64,000 nt of DNA from NCBI RefSeq assembly GCF_030815985.1, contig NZ_JAUSXM010000001.1:5518001-5582000 (forward strand). The letters are read 5' to 3'. Source of the DNA: Paenibacillus sp. W2I17 (GTDB taxonomy: Bacteria; Bacillota; Bacilli; Paenibacillales; Paenibacillaceae). The notes under the pieces were generated by a model. It ran no database searches. It saw nothing but the letters and a program-made list of their open reading frames with translations, and was not told the DNA's origin. Both the position numbers and the translations under genes were made by a program. Below are positions 37,745 through 45,447 of this stretch, piece after piece (position 1 is the stretch's first letter; each line of letters begins with the position of its first letter).

Positions 37745-37773
37745 TTGACAGAGAGCTCAATCAAGTCTATTAT
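37745..37773 (+). promoter_or_regulatory. Sigma-A promoter of the Rrf2 gene
   Basis: TTGACA (37745-37750), 17-base spacer, TATTAT (37768-37773), 36 bases before the start codon. Confidence 0.82.
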
Positions 37774-37808
37774 GGATAAATTAAATCCGTGTATAATGAG
37801 GTGCCCTC

Positions 37809-38216
37809 ATGAAATATTCAAAAGCGACAAATTATGCTTTGCATACGATGCTTCATCTTGTAAGCACTGCCCCCGAACAGCTGGTTAGTGTACACCAACT
37901 TGCAGAATTGCAGAAGGTATCACCAACGTATCTGTCCAAAATTTTGACCAAATTGGTTAAGGCGGGCATGATCGAATCGACTTCTGGCGCCAATGGCGGC
38001 TACCGGCTTAGTCGTAAAAATCCGGATCCTTCTTTTCTGGAGATCATTCATGCGATTGAAGGTCAGGCGTCCCTGTTCGAATGTTCCCAGAATCATAACG
38101 CAGGCTGTTTGATCCAGCAGGTGATGGTGCAGGCGGAAGAAGAGATGGAAAGTTTTTTGAACAATAAAAAAATGTCAGAACTGGCTTCCCAGATGAAGGG
38201 TGCACATTCCCTGTAA
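37809..38216 (+). CDS. Rrf2 family transcriptional regulator
   Basis: A 135-residue winged-helix regulator. MKYSKATNYALHTMLHL, the recognition region VSPTYLSKILTKLVKAGMI and the GANGGYRLSR wing are typical of Rrf2. Only two cysteines (92 and 100) are in the region that holds three in Fe-S members such as NsrR and IscR, so it is probably a thiol or ligand sensor like YwnA, not an Fe-S protein; this is inference. Near-consensus promoter upstream, terminator downstream, so a single-gene unit. Confidence 0.92.
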   Translation: MKYSKATNYALHTMLHLVSTAPEQLVSVHQLAELQKVSPTYLSKILTKLVKAGMIESTSGANGGYRLSRKNPDPSFLEIIHAIEGQASLFECSQNHNAGCLIQQVMVQAEEEMESFLNNKKMSELASQMKGAHSL

Positions 38217-38231
38217 CTTGCACTAGAAGTG

Positions 38232-38272
38232 ATCTTTCCCCAACCTCGCGAGAGGTAAGGAAAGATTTTTTT
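38232..38272 (+). terminator. Intrinsic terminator after Rrf2 gene
   Basis: ATCTTTCC pairs with GGAAAGAT, with an inner ACCTC/GAGGT stem, followed by seven T. Confidence 0.92.
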
Positions 38273-38381
38273 GTATCGTTGTACCTAATAGAAGGCGAAT
38301 GGTACAATAAGGAAGGTATAGTATGCATACATACATGATCCTAATATTACATCACATTTTACATCTCTGGAGGGACAACAC

Positions 38382-38831
38382 ATGAGCCAAACAACGATCA
38401 CAGGACTGGAACAATTGCTCGCGCTTGAAAACATTAGGAACACCAAGGCGCGTTATTGCCGTTATATTGATACGAAGCAGTGGGATACCTTGGGTGATGT
38501 GTTTGCTCCGGATGCAGTGGCCGATTTCAGCACAGAGGGCAATCCAATTCCGGTATTAACAGGCCGTGATACGATCGTACAAGTATTCCGTGATCTGGTG
38601 GATGTTGCCGTAACTGTGCATCATGTACATAGCGCCGAAGTTGAATTTGTATCTGAGAACGAAGCAAAGGTCATCTCCCCAATGGAAGATTGGGTCACGT
38701 TCCCGGAGGGCAATGAGAACAAATCCTTCCACGGATTTGGGCACTACCACGAGACTTTTGTTAAAATCGATGGCCAATGGTATATCAAACATACGAGCCT
38801 GAAGCGTCTTCGTCTGGACTTGTTTGAATAG
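38382..38831 (+). CDS. SnoaL-like (NTF2-fold) protein
   Basis: A 149-residue protein of the SnoaL_4/NTF2 fold: ENIRNTKARYCRYIDTKQWD, DVFAPDAVADFS, HHVHSAEVEF and GHYHETFVKIDGQWYI. The fold hosts isomerases, dehydratases and binding proteins. The Tyr, Asp and His residues of the SnoaL-type pocket are present, so it may be an enzyme, but the substrate is unknown. A good AGG site lies upstream; it stands alone between two terminators. Confidence 0.85.
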   Translation: MSQTTITGLEQLLALENIRNTKARYCRYIDTKQWDTLGDVFAPDAVADFSTEGNPIPVLTGRDTIVQVFRDLVDVAVTVHHVHSAEVEFVSENEAKVISPMEDWVTFPEGNENKSFHGFGHYHETFVKIDGQWYIKHTSLKRLRLDLFE

Positions 38832-38874
38832 TAAATAAATTACTAGAGAAGAAAAAAATTATCACTAATAGAAG

Positions 38875-38920
38875 CCCTAAGGAGCACGATGATGCGCCCT
38901 TGGGGTTGTTTTGTTTTTTG
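38875..38920 (+). terminator. Intrinsic terminator after SnoaL-like gene
   Basis: CCCTAAGG pairs with CCTTGGGG (one G-U pair), followed by TTGTTTTGTTTTTTG. The remaining bases up to 39135 hold a short GAGCC/GGCTC hairpin (38961-38980) and a 10-bp palindrome AATTCGAATT (39119-39128) just before the LytTR gene. Confidence 0.85.
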
Positions 38921-39135
38921 CGTCTGTGTGAAAGGTTAGTGGAATGATTACAAAGGCGACGAGCCCTAGAATGCAGGCTCTCAGAGCGGTTCTCGACCAA
39001 TTGGCCTTCGTAGTCCGTCATCTTTCACTGGGAAATGTCCTATGTATGGAATTAAGTTTTAAGTAGAAGCTTACGCGTTTTCGTTATATGATTCACGTTA
39101 TAAATGTTAACAAGTTTTAATTCGAATTTTCGAGG

Positions 39136-39582
39136 GTGATATTTATAAAAATTTTCATTGAAGTAATAGACCACACAGAAGAAGAGGAGATCCTCATCAG
39201 GTGTCACCAAGTAGACGAAAAAATACATGAGCTCGTTAATAAAGTAAAAACCGAAACGCTCATGATACTTGGCTATCATGAAGATAAGATTAGCCGCATC
39301 AAAATTAGTGATATTTATTATTTTGAAGCTGTTGATGGAAAAGTGTTTGCGTATTGTAAGAACACCGTTCATGAGGTCAAACAAAAGCTTTATGAACTGG
39401 AGGAACTTTGCCAAGAGAAACATTGTTTTCGGGCCTCCAAATCCACCATTCTAAATATAGCTAAGATTTCCAGTGTTCATCCGTCCATCAGTGGCCGTTT
39501 TCAAGCAATATTGGATAATGGGGAGAAGGTAGTCATATCACGGCAGTATGTGCCAACGCTTAAACACATACTTGGATTATAA
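39136..39582 (+). CDS. LytTR-domain DNA-binding regulator
   Basis: A 148-residue one-domain regulator. A short N-terminal region (IFIEVIDHTEEEEILIRCHQ) is followed by a LytTR DNA-binding domain from about residue 50 (ISRIKISDIYYFEAVDGKVF, then CFRASKSTILNIAKI and GEKVVISRQYVPTLK). The start is uncertain: the frame opens at a GTG at 39136, but that codon lies within the best ribosome binding sequence (GAGGGTGAT). Translation may therefore begin at a non-standard codon at 39145 (ATA) or 39151 (ATT). Followed by its usual partner, a DUF3021 membrane protein. Confidence 0.9.
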   Translation: MIFIKIFIEVIDHTEEEEILIRCHQVDEKIHELVNKVKTETLMILGYHEDKISRIKISDIYYFEAVDGKVFAYCKNTVHEVKQKLYELEELCQEKHCFRASKSTILNIAKISSVHPSISGRFQAILDNGEKVVISRQYVPTLKHILGL

Positions 39583-39594
39583 AAGGGGACCTAT

Positions 39595-40023
39595 ATGAAG
39601 TATTCCGAGCTCATAAAAGAAATGATTAGAGATTTCTTAATTATATTCGCTTCTATAATGATAATCATCGCTATTTTACGGCAAATCTATGCTCCTGATG
39701 CAAGTTTCGAATTACAGACTATTTTTACAATTATGGCTTTCTCTTTTCTGGGTACTTTGACCGGAATTATTTTATATACGCCGCATGCCATTAGCGAGAA
39801 TAAAATGCGCCTCCGAGTGATTTTACATTTCTTTTTTCTGGAAGCCCTATTAATTTCTCTGGCTGTCATATTGAATCTTGTAAACGGTACTTTCAGTATA
39901 CTTTTATTGGCTTTGCAAATTGCCACAGTATACGCTATCGTTCGCCTACTAACGTATAAGAATGACAAAAAGGAAGCTGAAAAGATCAATGAAAGACTAC
40001 AAACATTTAAAAATAAGGTTTAG
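39595..40023 (+). CDS. DUF3021 family membrane protein
   Basis: A 142-residue protein with four predicted helices (about residues 13-30, 43-62, 74-95, 98-115) and a charged C-terminal helix. This matches DUF3021 proteins, which are nearly always encoded right after a one-domain LytTR regulator and are thought to modulate it at the membrane, often in antimicrobial peptide or stress responses. AAAAGGGG precedes the ATG, 12 bases after the LytTR stop. Confidence 0.88.
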   Translation: MKYSELIKEMIRDFLIIFASIMIIIAILRQIYAPDASFELQTIFTIMAFSFLGTLTGIILYTPHAISENKMRLRVILHFFFLEALLISLAVILNLVNGTFSILLLALQIATVYAIVRLLTYKNDKKEAEKINERLQTFKNKV

Positions 40024-40200
40024 AAGATATACACAAACTGCTCCTAAATAAAGTCGTATTTGCAGCGTAAGTACACTTCATTGCGTTGTTTTTACAACTT
40101 ATTGGCTCTCAGCTACAGCTTATCGTTTATGCGTATACACCTGCTCTTGCATTTATTATGATGAACTCATAAAAAGTTGGAGGAGGAGTAGAGAAGCCTT

Positions 40201-41508
40201 ATGGAGATTTTAATACTTGTCGTTACTTTGGTCTCTGAGCTGGCAATTGCGGTTTATTCCATTGCAACCAAGCAAAGCCGCAGCAAGATAAAGAGTTGGA
40301 CGAGAATCGCAATGTTTATAGGATTCATGATGCTAAGCTTGGGGAAGGTTGTCGTATGGGAGTACACTTGGGGGCTGTTTGCATGCTTGCTCTTTATATT
40401 AGCGTTCAAGGAAATGGTTGCACTTCTGCGAAAACAAACACACACTTCGCGTTACAAAGCGTTCTCTACGATATGGAAGTTCCTTCTGTTAACACTGACC
40501 GTAGTTGTTACCCTAGTTCCTGTTTTACTTTTTCCACAGTTTAGGTTGCCGCTAGTGACAGGTCCGTATGTAGTGACTACTGCCACATACAGCTATACAG
40601 ACAAGAATCGAATCGAAGAATTTACGGATCAGGAAGACAATCGGTCTGTTAACGTGGAATTTTGGTATCCTGAACAGGCAGACGGAACCTATCCTTTGCT
40701 TGTGTTCTCCCATGGAGCATTCGGTATTAAAGCAAGCAACACTTCTACCTTTACAGAACTTGCGAGCCACGGATATTTCGTCGTTTCGATTGACCATCCC
40801 TATCATTCATTTTATACCGTTTCCGAGGATGGAGAAGTCGTGACGATTAATCCCGAGTACATGCAAGAAGTCAACAATGCAAATAAAGATGGGGTTTATT
40901 CACTTGGTGAGTTTTACGAGCTTACTCAAAAATGGATGAAATTGAGAACGGATGATATGAGTTTTGTCATGGATACGATTCTGGAACAAGCCGAGCAAAA
41001 GAAAGATTCAGTATATGAACGCATCGATACACAGAAAATAGGTGTCTTCGGTCATTCTATGGGGGGTGCAGCAAGCGTGGCACTGAGCAGAGAACGCGAT
41101 GACATTAACGCCGTAGTAAATATAGATGCTCCGTTCTTTAGCGAGCTTGTGTATGATAAGGTTACGAACGAAATAACTGCAAAATCCGAAGCTTTCACCA
41201 TCCCGCTTCTAAACGTTTATTCGGATGATGTGTGGATACAGCTCTACAGCAGTTCTCCGTATATTGCGAATCGTATTTCGAATGAAAATTTTAAAGATGC
41301 ATACAACGTTCATTTTAAAGGCGCAAAACATTTAAGTTTAACTGATCTACCTTTATTCTCGCCTATATTGGCCAACCTGTTGCATGAAGGCAGAAAAGCA
41401 GATATCGATAAATATTACGCGATTGAAACTCAAAATGAACTCATCCTTCGTTTTTTTGACTATGCTCTAAAGAATCAAGGTCATTTTGCACCAAAAGCGA
41501 CGTATTGA
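40201..41508 (+). CDS. Membrane-anchored alpha/beta hydrolase (PAF-acetylhydrolase-like)
   Basis: A 435-residue protein. The N-terminus has four hydrophobic helices (within residues 1-115), then an extracytoplasmic alpha/beta hydrolase. The oxyanion-hole segment is VFSHGAFG, the nucleophile Ser286 lies in GHSMGG, and Asp309 (NIDAPF) and His377 (KGAKHLSL) are good candidates for the rest of the triad. The layout matches platelet-activating-factor acetylhydrolase/dienelactone-hydrolase-like lipases found in Firmicutes; lipid or polyester substrates are possible. A strong GGAGGAGGAG lies about 10 bases upstream. Probably its own transcription unit. Confidence 0.87.
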   Translation: MEILILVVTLVSELAIAVYSIATKQSRSKIKSWTRIAMFIGFMMLSLGKVVVWEYTWGLFACLLFILAFKEMVALLRKQTHTSRYKAFSTIWKFLLLTLTVVVTLVPVLLFPQFRLPLVTGPYVVTTATYSYTDKNRIEEFTDQEDNRSVNVEFWYPEQADGTYPLLVFSHGAFGIKASNTSTFTELASHGYFVVSIDHPYHSFYTVSEDGEVVTINPEYMQEVNNANKDGVYSLGEFYELTQKWMKLRTDDMSFVMDTILEQAEQKKDSVYERIDTQKIGVFGHSMGGAASVALSRERDDINAVVNIDAPFFSELVYDKVTNEITAKSEAFTIPLLNVYSDDVWIQLYSSSPYIANRISNENFKDAYNVHFKGAKHLSLTDLPLFSPILANLLHEGRKADIDKYYAIETQNELILRFFDYALKNQGHFAPKATY

Positions 41509-41926
41509 GTACCTGTTCTACGTGCAGGAAGGAAAATGTGGAATTTTGCAATTTGTGTAACCGAATCCACAATATATTTTGAGTGTGAAAAGAGCGTTGA
41601 GTCATTTGGTGAAATAATCACTTTCAAAGTAGATTGAAAAAAAATAAAAAGACCCAAACAGAAATAACGTATCCTTGCTTGCGAGTCAATGTATATGAGG
41701 TAAAAGTGGGAAAGAAAAGAACTTGTGAAAGCGGAATAAATTATGCCAATGACAAAGACGGCAGTGTAGTCTTATCTGCTGGATAATTGAGCTAACGGGA
41801 AAAAAAAGCTCAATAAAAGACAAGAAGGAAGCCGGTCAGATTGATTAGCAGAGCTGCTCTCAACTAGAGGAGTGACACTACGGATTGTTGCAGAAATGCT
41901 GACGATCCTTCTTGATATACATTGAA
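41509..41926. other. Gene-poor stretch with a possible coding relic
   Basis: No confident gene. A frame at 41634-41786 (TTG start) gives 50 residues reading KKTQTEITYPCLRVN, YEVKVGKKRTC and INYANDKDGSVVLSAG, which looks more protein-like than chance but has no ribosome binding site or promoter. It may be a remnant of a lost gene. Confidence 0.3.
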
Positions 41927-41968
41927 AAACCAGGTTTGGACTGAAGTGGCCCTCACCTGGTTTCTTTG
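41927..41968. terminator. Bidirectional hairpin terminator
   Basis: AAACCAGGT pairs with ACCTGGTTT. T-rich tracts follow on both strands, so it can end transcripts from the left and from the MFS gene on the right. Confidence 0.78.
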
Positions 41969-42005
41969 AGATAAATACGACGATGTAACGAGTTATTATG
42001 AGATA

Positions 42006-43385
42006 TTAAATCCGGTTACTTGTTTCCGTGACTTTCCGTGACTGCATTCTCAAATACACCTGAGAGAAAATAACGGATGCCAGTGCGACCACAGTCATGC
42101 CCCAGAAAATATTGGTGTACGCTGAGGAGAGTGGCATGTTCTGCATCGCAGTCAATGCTACGCCAGTAACAGCAACGCTGAAGGCACCACTGAAGAACTG
42201 ACTAAGTTGGAACAGTCCCATACCTGCGCCCACCTGATCCATGGTCAGATTGCCAGACAATTCATTGGACACGCTGGTGGTTAGGGAAGAGAAGCCAACG
42301 CTGAGCAGGACATACACGGCCATAATGGCGTAGATGTTATTGTCTGCAAATAAGGCGAATAACCCGGCAGCTGCCAGTAGCAGCCATGGTGCAAATTTCA
42401 ACAGCAACGTATTGCCGTGTCGGTCAATCATGCGGCCGATCCGGTTGGACAGCAGCATGGACACGACTGCACCCGGGAAGATGACAAGCCCGGATTGAGC
42501 AGGTGTCAGTCCATATAGATGTGCCAAAATTTGCGGTAACAGGAACAACGTTGAGAAGTTATTAATGTACGATACAATCCCCAGCGAGCTGAGCATCATA
42601 TATTTTTTGTCTTTGAACAAAGCAGGTTGAACAAATGGATCTGCCGCGCGCCGAATTCGGAGCCAGAACAGAAGCAGTGCCGCAGCACCGATAACAAGCG
42701 TGTACCACTGACGGGAAGTCAGGAATAACAGCACACCCGTAGTACCGATGGCAAGAAGCACGGCACCCAGCAGGTCAAATGAACCTTTTTGCGGTGTTTC
42801 CCGCGGGAGCAGTTTGAAGAATACAGGAATCAAGAATAACGTTAATCCCGTAACGATAAACAGATCATGCCATCCCAGAAACTGAGTAATACTTCCGCCA
42901 ATGACGGGACCAAGTCCAAGCCCCAGTGAACTGGCAGACATGATGACAGCCATCGATTTACCCCGGCGATCATGTGGAATGTACCGGGTAATCAGCACAA
43001 TGGCGAGCCCCGGAACCGAAGCAGCACCTGCAGCCTGAATCAGACGTGCAATGAGCAAAATAATGAAATGATTACTGAAGAACCCGAGAACGGATGCCGC
43101 ACCAAGTAACGTAAGCCCGGTCGTGAATAATGTACGAATAGGTATGAAATCCGATAGACGTGAGAACGTAATCGAGGAAATGGCAAATACAATGGAATAC
43201 CCTGTAACAATCCATGAAGAAGCGACGGATGTAAGCATAAATTCAGCTGCAATTTTGGGCAGGGCCAGATTAAACATCATTGTATTCATAACAACGAGTA
43301 CAACGGTGAAGCCAAGCAAGCTTACAATTAATCCTTCCTGTATTCCGGTCCGTTCCCCTGATGATGCGGTTGCGGTGTTGTTCAT
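42006..43385 (-). CDS. MFS drug efflux transporter, DHA2/TetA(L)-like
   Basis: A 459-residue membrane transporter with about 14 hydrophobic segments. NLALPKIAAEF after TM1, the ASSWIVTGYSIVFAISS segment, RLIQAAGAASVPGLAIVLI (motif C-like region) and YIPHDRRGKSM are typical of DHA2 drug:H+ antiporters of the TetA(L)/TetK/LfrA kind. AGGAGG precedes the ATG. An ArsR-type regulator is encoded divergently, which suggests inducible export of a toxic compound. The substrate is not predictable. Confidence 0.9.
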   Translation of the reverse strand: MNNTATASSGERTGIQEGLIVSLLGFTVVLVVMNTMMFNLALPKIAAEFMLTSVASSWIVTGYSIVFAISSITFSRLSDFIPIRTLFTTGLTLLGAASVLGFFSNHFIILLIARLIQAAGAASVPGLAIVLITRYIPHDRRGKSMAVIMSASSLGLGLGPVIGGSITQFLGWHDLFIVTGLTLFLIPVFFKLLPRETPQKGSFDLLGAVLLAIGTTGVLLFLTSRQWYTLVIGAAALLLFWLRIRRAADPFVQPALFKDKKYMMLSSLGIVSYINNFSTLFLLPQILAHLYGLTPAQSGLVIFPGAVVSMLLSNRIGRMIDRHGNTLLLKFAPWLLLAAAGLFALFADNNIYAIMAVYVLLSVGFSSLTTSVSNELSGNLTMDQVGAGMGLFQLSQFFSGAFSVAVTGVALTAMQNMPLSSAYTNIFWGMTVVALASVIFSQVYLRMQSRKVTETSNRI

Positions 43386-43437
43386 AAAAACCTCCTAAAG
43401 TGATGTGTATTTCGCAACATTTCAGAAACGGTGTGTA

Positions 43438-43452
43438 ACATTTGCAAAATGT
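43438..43452. promoter_or_regulatory. Inverted repeat between MFS and ArsR genes
   Basis: ACATTT-GCA-AAATGT, a perfect 6-3-6 repeat in the divergent control region. It overlaps a possible minus-strand -35 (TTGCAA) for the MFS gene. Candidate ArsR-type operator. Confidence 0.5.
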
Positions 43453-43590
43453 AATATGATGTCAATCCCGTGCCTAACAGCAGGGGTTACATAACGAAAT
43501 CATTAAAGTTCGATTGGTGTCGAACATTAGAAATATATCATGGATGTGTGTTAAAATACAATGGATAGTCTGAGAAAAGGAGACTACAGT

Positions 43591-43914
43591 ATGAAAATTT
43601 TGCATCATCCACAGGTGTCAGATATTGAACTTTCTTCCGTATTGTATGCGTTAAGCGACCCGACCCGTCTTGGGATTGTTGCGGAAGCAGCGAGAAGCGG
43701 GGAGCAGCCATGCAGTCATTTTCATGCACCTGTTGTGAAGTCAACGATGTCGCACCACATTCGCACCCTGCGGGAAGCCGGAGTTATTCGGGTCAGAGTG
43801 CAGGGCACACAGCATTTTCTCACCCTGCGATCCGATGATCTGGAAACGCGCTTTCCGGGACTCCTGCAACCGTTATTGCAGGCCGCAGCTCAGACGAGCA
43901 CAGATCTTTCCTAA
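43591..43914 (+). CDS. ArsR family transcriptional regulator
   Basis: A 107-residue winged-helix repressor: LYALSDPTRLGIVAEAARSGE, recognition helix region KSTMSHHIRTLREAGVI and wing RVRVQGTQHFLTL. Metal-binding ELCV-type cysteines are missing (one Cys in QPCSHF), so it probably senses a non-metal ligand. I start at the ATG at 43591, with AAAAGGAGA upstream; the ATG at 43561 lacks a site. Divergent from the MFS pump and probably its repressor. A terminator follows directly. Confidence 0.92.
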   Translation: MKILHHPQVSDIELSSVLYALSDPTRLGIVAEAARSGEQPCSHFHAPVVKSTMSHHIRTLREAGVIRVRVQGTQHFLTLRSDDLETRFPGLLQPLLQAAAQTSTDLS

Positions 43915-43918
43915 ATGT

Positions 43919-43958
43919 TGTCCTTTCTTCAGGTCGAAGAGGGGACATTTTTATTTTT
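43919..43958 (+). terminator. Intrinsic terminator after ArsR gene
   Basis: TTGTCC and CTTC pair with GAAG and GGACA around a short loop, followed by TTTTTATTTTTT. Confidence 0.82.
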
Positions 43959-43978
43959 TAAACTCGGTTCAAAAAATC

Positions 43979-44135
43979 AACGATTCAGCACCGAGAAGGT
44001 TGCGAGAACCTGAAGGAGGAGGAGCGGAGTGTAGGCAAACATACATGAGCACCGGACTCCGAAGGTGAACGCAAGATTCGATGTCGAGTTCGCTTCGTGG
44101 TCTACTTCGTGATCAATTGGGGACTTTTTGAAATA
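43979..44135 (+). ncRNA. Candidate structured non-coding element
   Basis: A stretch of about 155 bases with no open frame but several stems: AGGTT/AACCT (43997-44011), CGGAGT/ACTCCG (44025-44061) and GAAC/GTTC (about 44067-44091). These are followed by a near-exact direct repeat CTTCGTGGTC (44093) and CTTCGTGATC (44105). Base composition differs from its AT-rich surroundings. It could be a small RNA, a dispersed intergenic repeat or a leader. Strand is uncertain. Confidence 0.42.
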
Positions 44136-44150
44136 CTTCTAATACTGCTG

Positions 44151-44183
44151 CGACATTCTGTGTCGTACCATGCCCTCTATAAT
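44151..44183 (+). promoter_or_regulatory. Promoter with inverted repeat before zinc-ribbon gene
   Basis: TATAAT at 44178-44183 with no good -35. The -35 region is occupied by a perfect inverted repeat, CGACA-TTCTG-TGTCG (44151-44165), which may be an activator or repressor site. Confidence 0.5.
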
Positions 44184-44226
44184 AACGGTGAACACACAAA
44201 CCATATCGAAAAGAGGTTCACAACCA

Positions 44227-44415
44227 TTGGCAAAAACTAAAAGAGGACGCGTCTTGTGGAGTCTTCCTTCCAGGGGCCGGGGAACATGCCCGGTGTGTAG
44301 CAGTACCCGAATTAAATTGTTGTATACGCAAACAAAAACAGACGGTACAAGTCTGAAAGTATGCAAGAAATGTTTCAAAGCCGTGCAATCCAGAGTGGAT
44401 AAGGCACATGTATAA
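44227..44415 (+). CDS. Small zinc-ribbon protein
   Basis: A basic protein of about 62 residues with CPVC and CKKC knuckles 27 residues apart, a classic four-cysteine zinc ribbon: RGTCPVCSSTRIKLLY, then SLKVCKKCFKAVQ. I start at the TTG at 44227, giving MAKTKRGRVLWSLPSRG, because AAGAGGT lies 9 bases upstream; the longer frame from 44170 crosses the promoter. It may bind nucleic acid or ribosomes. Own promoter and terminator, so not part of the operon that follows. Function unknown. Confidence 0.72.
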   Translation: MAKTKRGRVLWSLPSRGRGTCPVCSSTRIKLLYTQTKTDGTSLKVCKKCFKAVQSRVDKAHV

Positions 44416-44421
44416 CATAAC

Positions 44422-44455
44422 TGGCCTGTTCTTCGGAACGGGCCATGTCTTTTGA
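44422..44455 (+). terminator. Intrinsic terminator with UUCG loop
   Basis: TGGCCTGTTC pairs with GAACGGGCCA (one wobble pair) around a TTCG tetraloop, followed by TGTCTTTTG. A TATAAT at 44456-44461 right after it may start the next operon. Confidence 0.8.
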
Positions 44456-44498
44456 TATAATCGAATATATTAGGAATGGATGAGATGGGGGCGGGAAG

Positions 44499-45419
44499 AT
44501 GAGTAACATGCATCGGATTCACTGGTTTGACGAACAGATTCGGGGTGGACGTTTTCCGAATAGCAGCTGGCTTGCCCGTGAATTTGAAATCTCCCGTCGT
44601 CAGGCTCAGCGTGATATTGAATATATGGCAAGTTCCTTGCGAGCCCCTTTGGTGTATATGGCAAAATATCGGGGCTACTGTTATGAGGATCAGACTTTTC
44701 GATTGCCCCATTTGTATATGACCGAAGAAGAGCAGCGTGTGCTGAAATATCTGGCGCATCGATATCGACATTACGATTATGATCAAGCAGACGCAGTGAA
44801 ACGTGTAGCACATTTGCTGGAGCGTTTTACGTTGGAGGAACAACCGATGGGAAGTAGTGAGCTTCCGGTATTTTCGGTGCAACCGAAACAACTGCAATTC
44901 TTTGAATTATTGTCCCATGCCATAACTGACTTGCGCAGAGTACATATTCATTACAGGGATCACGATGGAGAACGGCAGTTTTCCTTGTGTCCATTAAAGA
45001 TGATATCCCAGTTTAACGCCGATTACGTGGTGGGTTATGAAGCAGACCCTGTACAGCAAGTGGCCATTCGCTTGGAGGGCATTGTTCATGTATCGATCTT
45101 GGATGAGAGATTTGAGTACAGGTCAGATGCGCTCCTAGGTGGATGGGAAGAACCACTGCCTGTGCGTAAACCGTTTGTAGCTGAGATTCGCTTGAAAGAA
45201 TTGCAGCAAATGGACCTATGGCAAGGATATCGTATCCAGTCTAGGCAAGATCAGATTTATTCAATTGAATTTTATGACACGGACGCTTTCTTGCAGCATT
45301 TGTTTATTAGTGAATGGGAGGAACTATTGTCTCCTGGGTGGCTTAGACGCAAGCTTCAGCAAAGCGCAGAAGGATTAATTGACAGACTCTCGATACAACG
45401 TAAGCAAAACGTGGAATAA
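44499..45419 (+). CDS. WYL-domain transcriptional regulator
   Basis: A 306-residue regulator. N-terminal HTH (FPNSSWLAREFEISRRQAQRDIEYM) is followed by a linker helix region and a WYL domain (VHIHYRDHDGERQFSLCPLKM, then DYVVGYEADPVQQVAIRLEGI) and a C-terminal extension. WYL regulators commonly repress linked genes until a ligand or single-stranded nucleic acid binds. GGGGGCGGGAAG lies before the ATG. The two paralogous genes that follow, 28 bases apart each, are its likely targets. Confidence 0.87.
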   Translation: MSNMHRIHWFDEQIRGGRFPNSSWLAREFEISRRQAQRDIEYMASSLRAPLVYMAKYRGYCYEDQTFRLPHLYMTEEEQRVLKYLAHRYRHYDYDQADAVKRVAHLLERFTLEEQPMGSSELPVFSVQPKQLQFFELLSHAITDLRRVHIHYRDHDGERQFSLCPLKMISQFNADYVVGYEADPVQQVAIRLEGIVHVSILDERFEYRSDALLGGWEEPLPVRKPFVAEIRLKELQQMDLWQGYRIQSRQDQIYSIEFYDTDAFLQHLFISEWEELLSPGWLRRKLQQSAEGLIDRLSIQRKQNVE

Positions 45420-45447
45420 AGCAGCATAGAGAGGAGAAGATCCGTCC

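Noticed and set aside
44139..44897. A 252-codon minus-strand frame over the zinc-ribbon and WYL genes
   Set aside because: It overlaps two well-supported plus-strand genes, a promoter and a terminator, and its product looks like reverse-frame noise.
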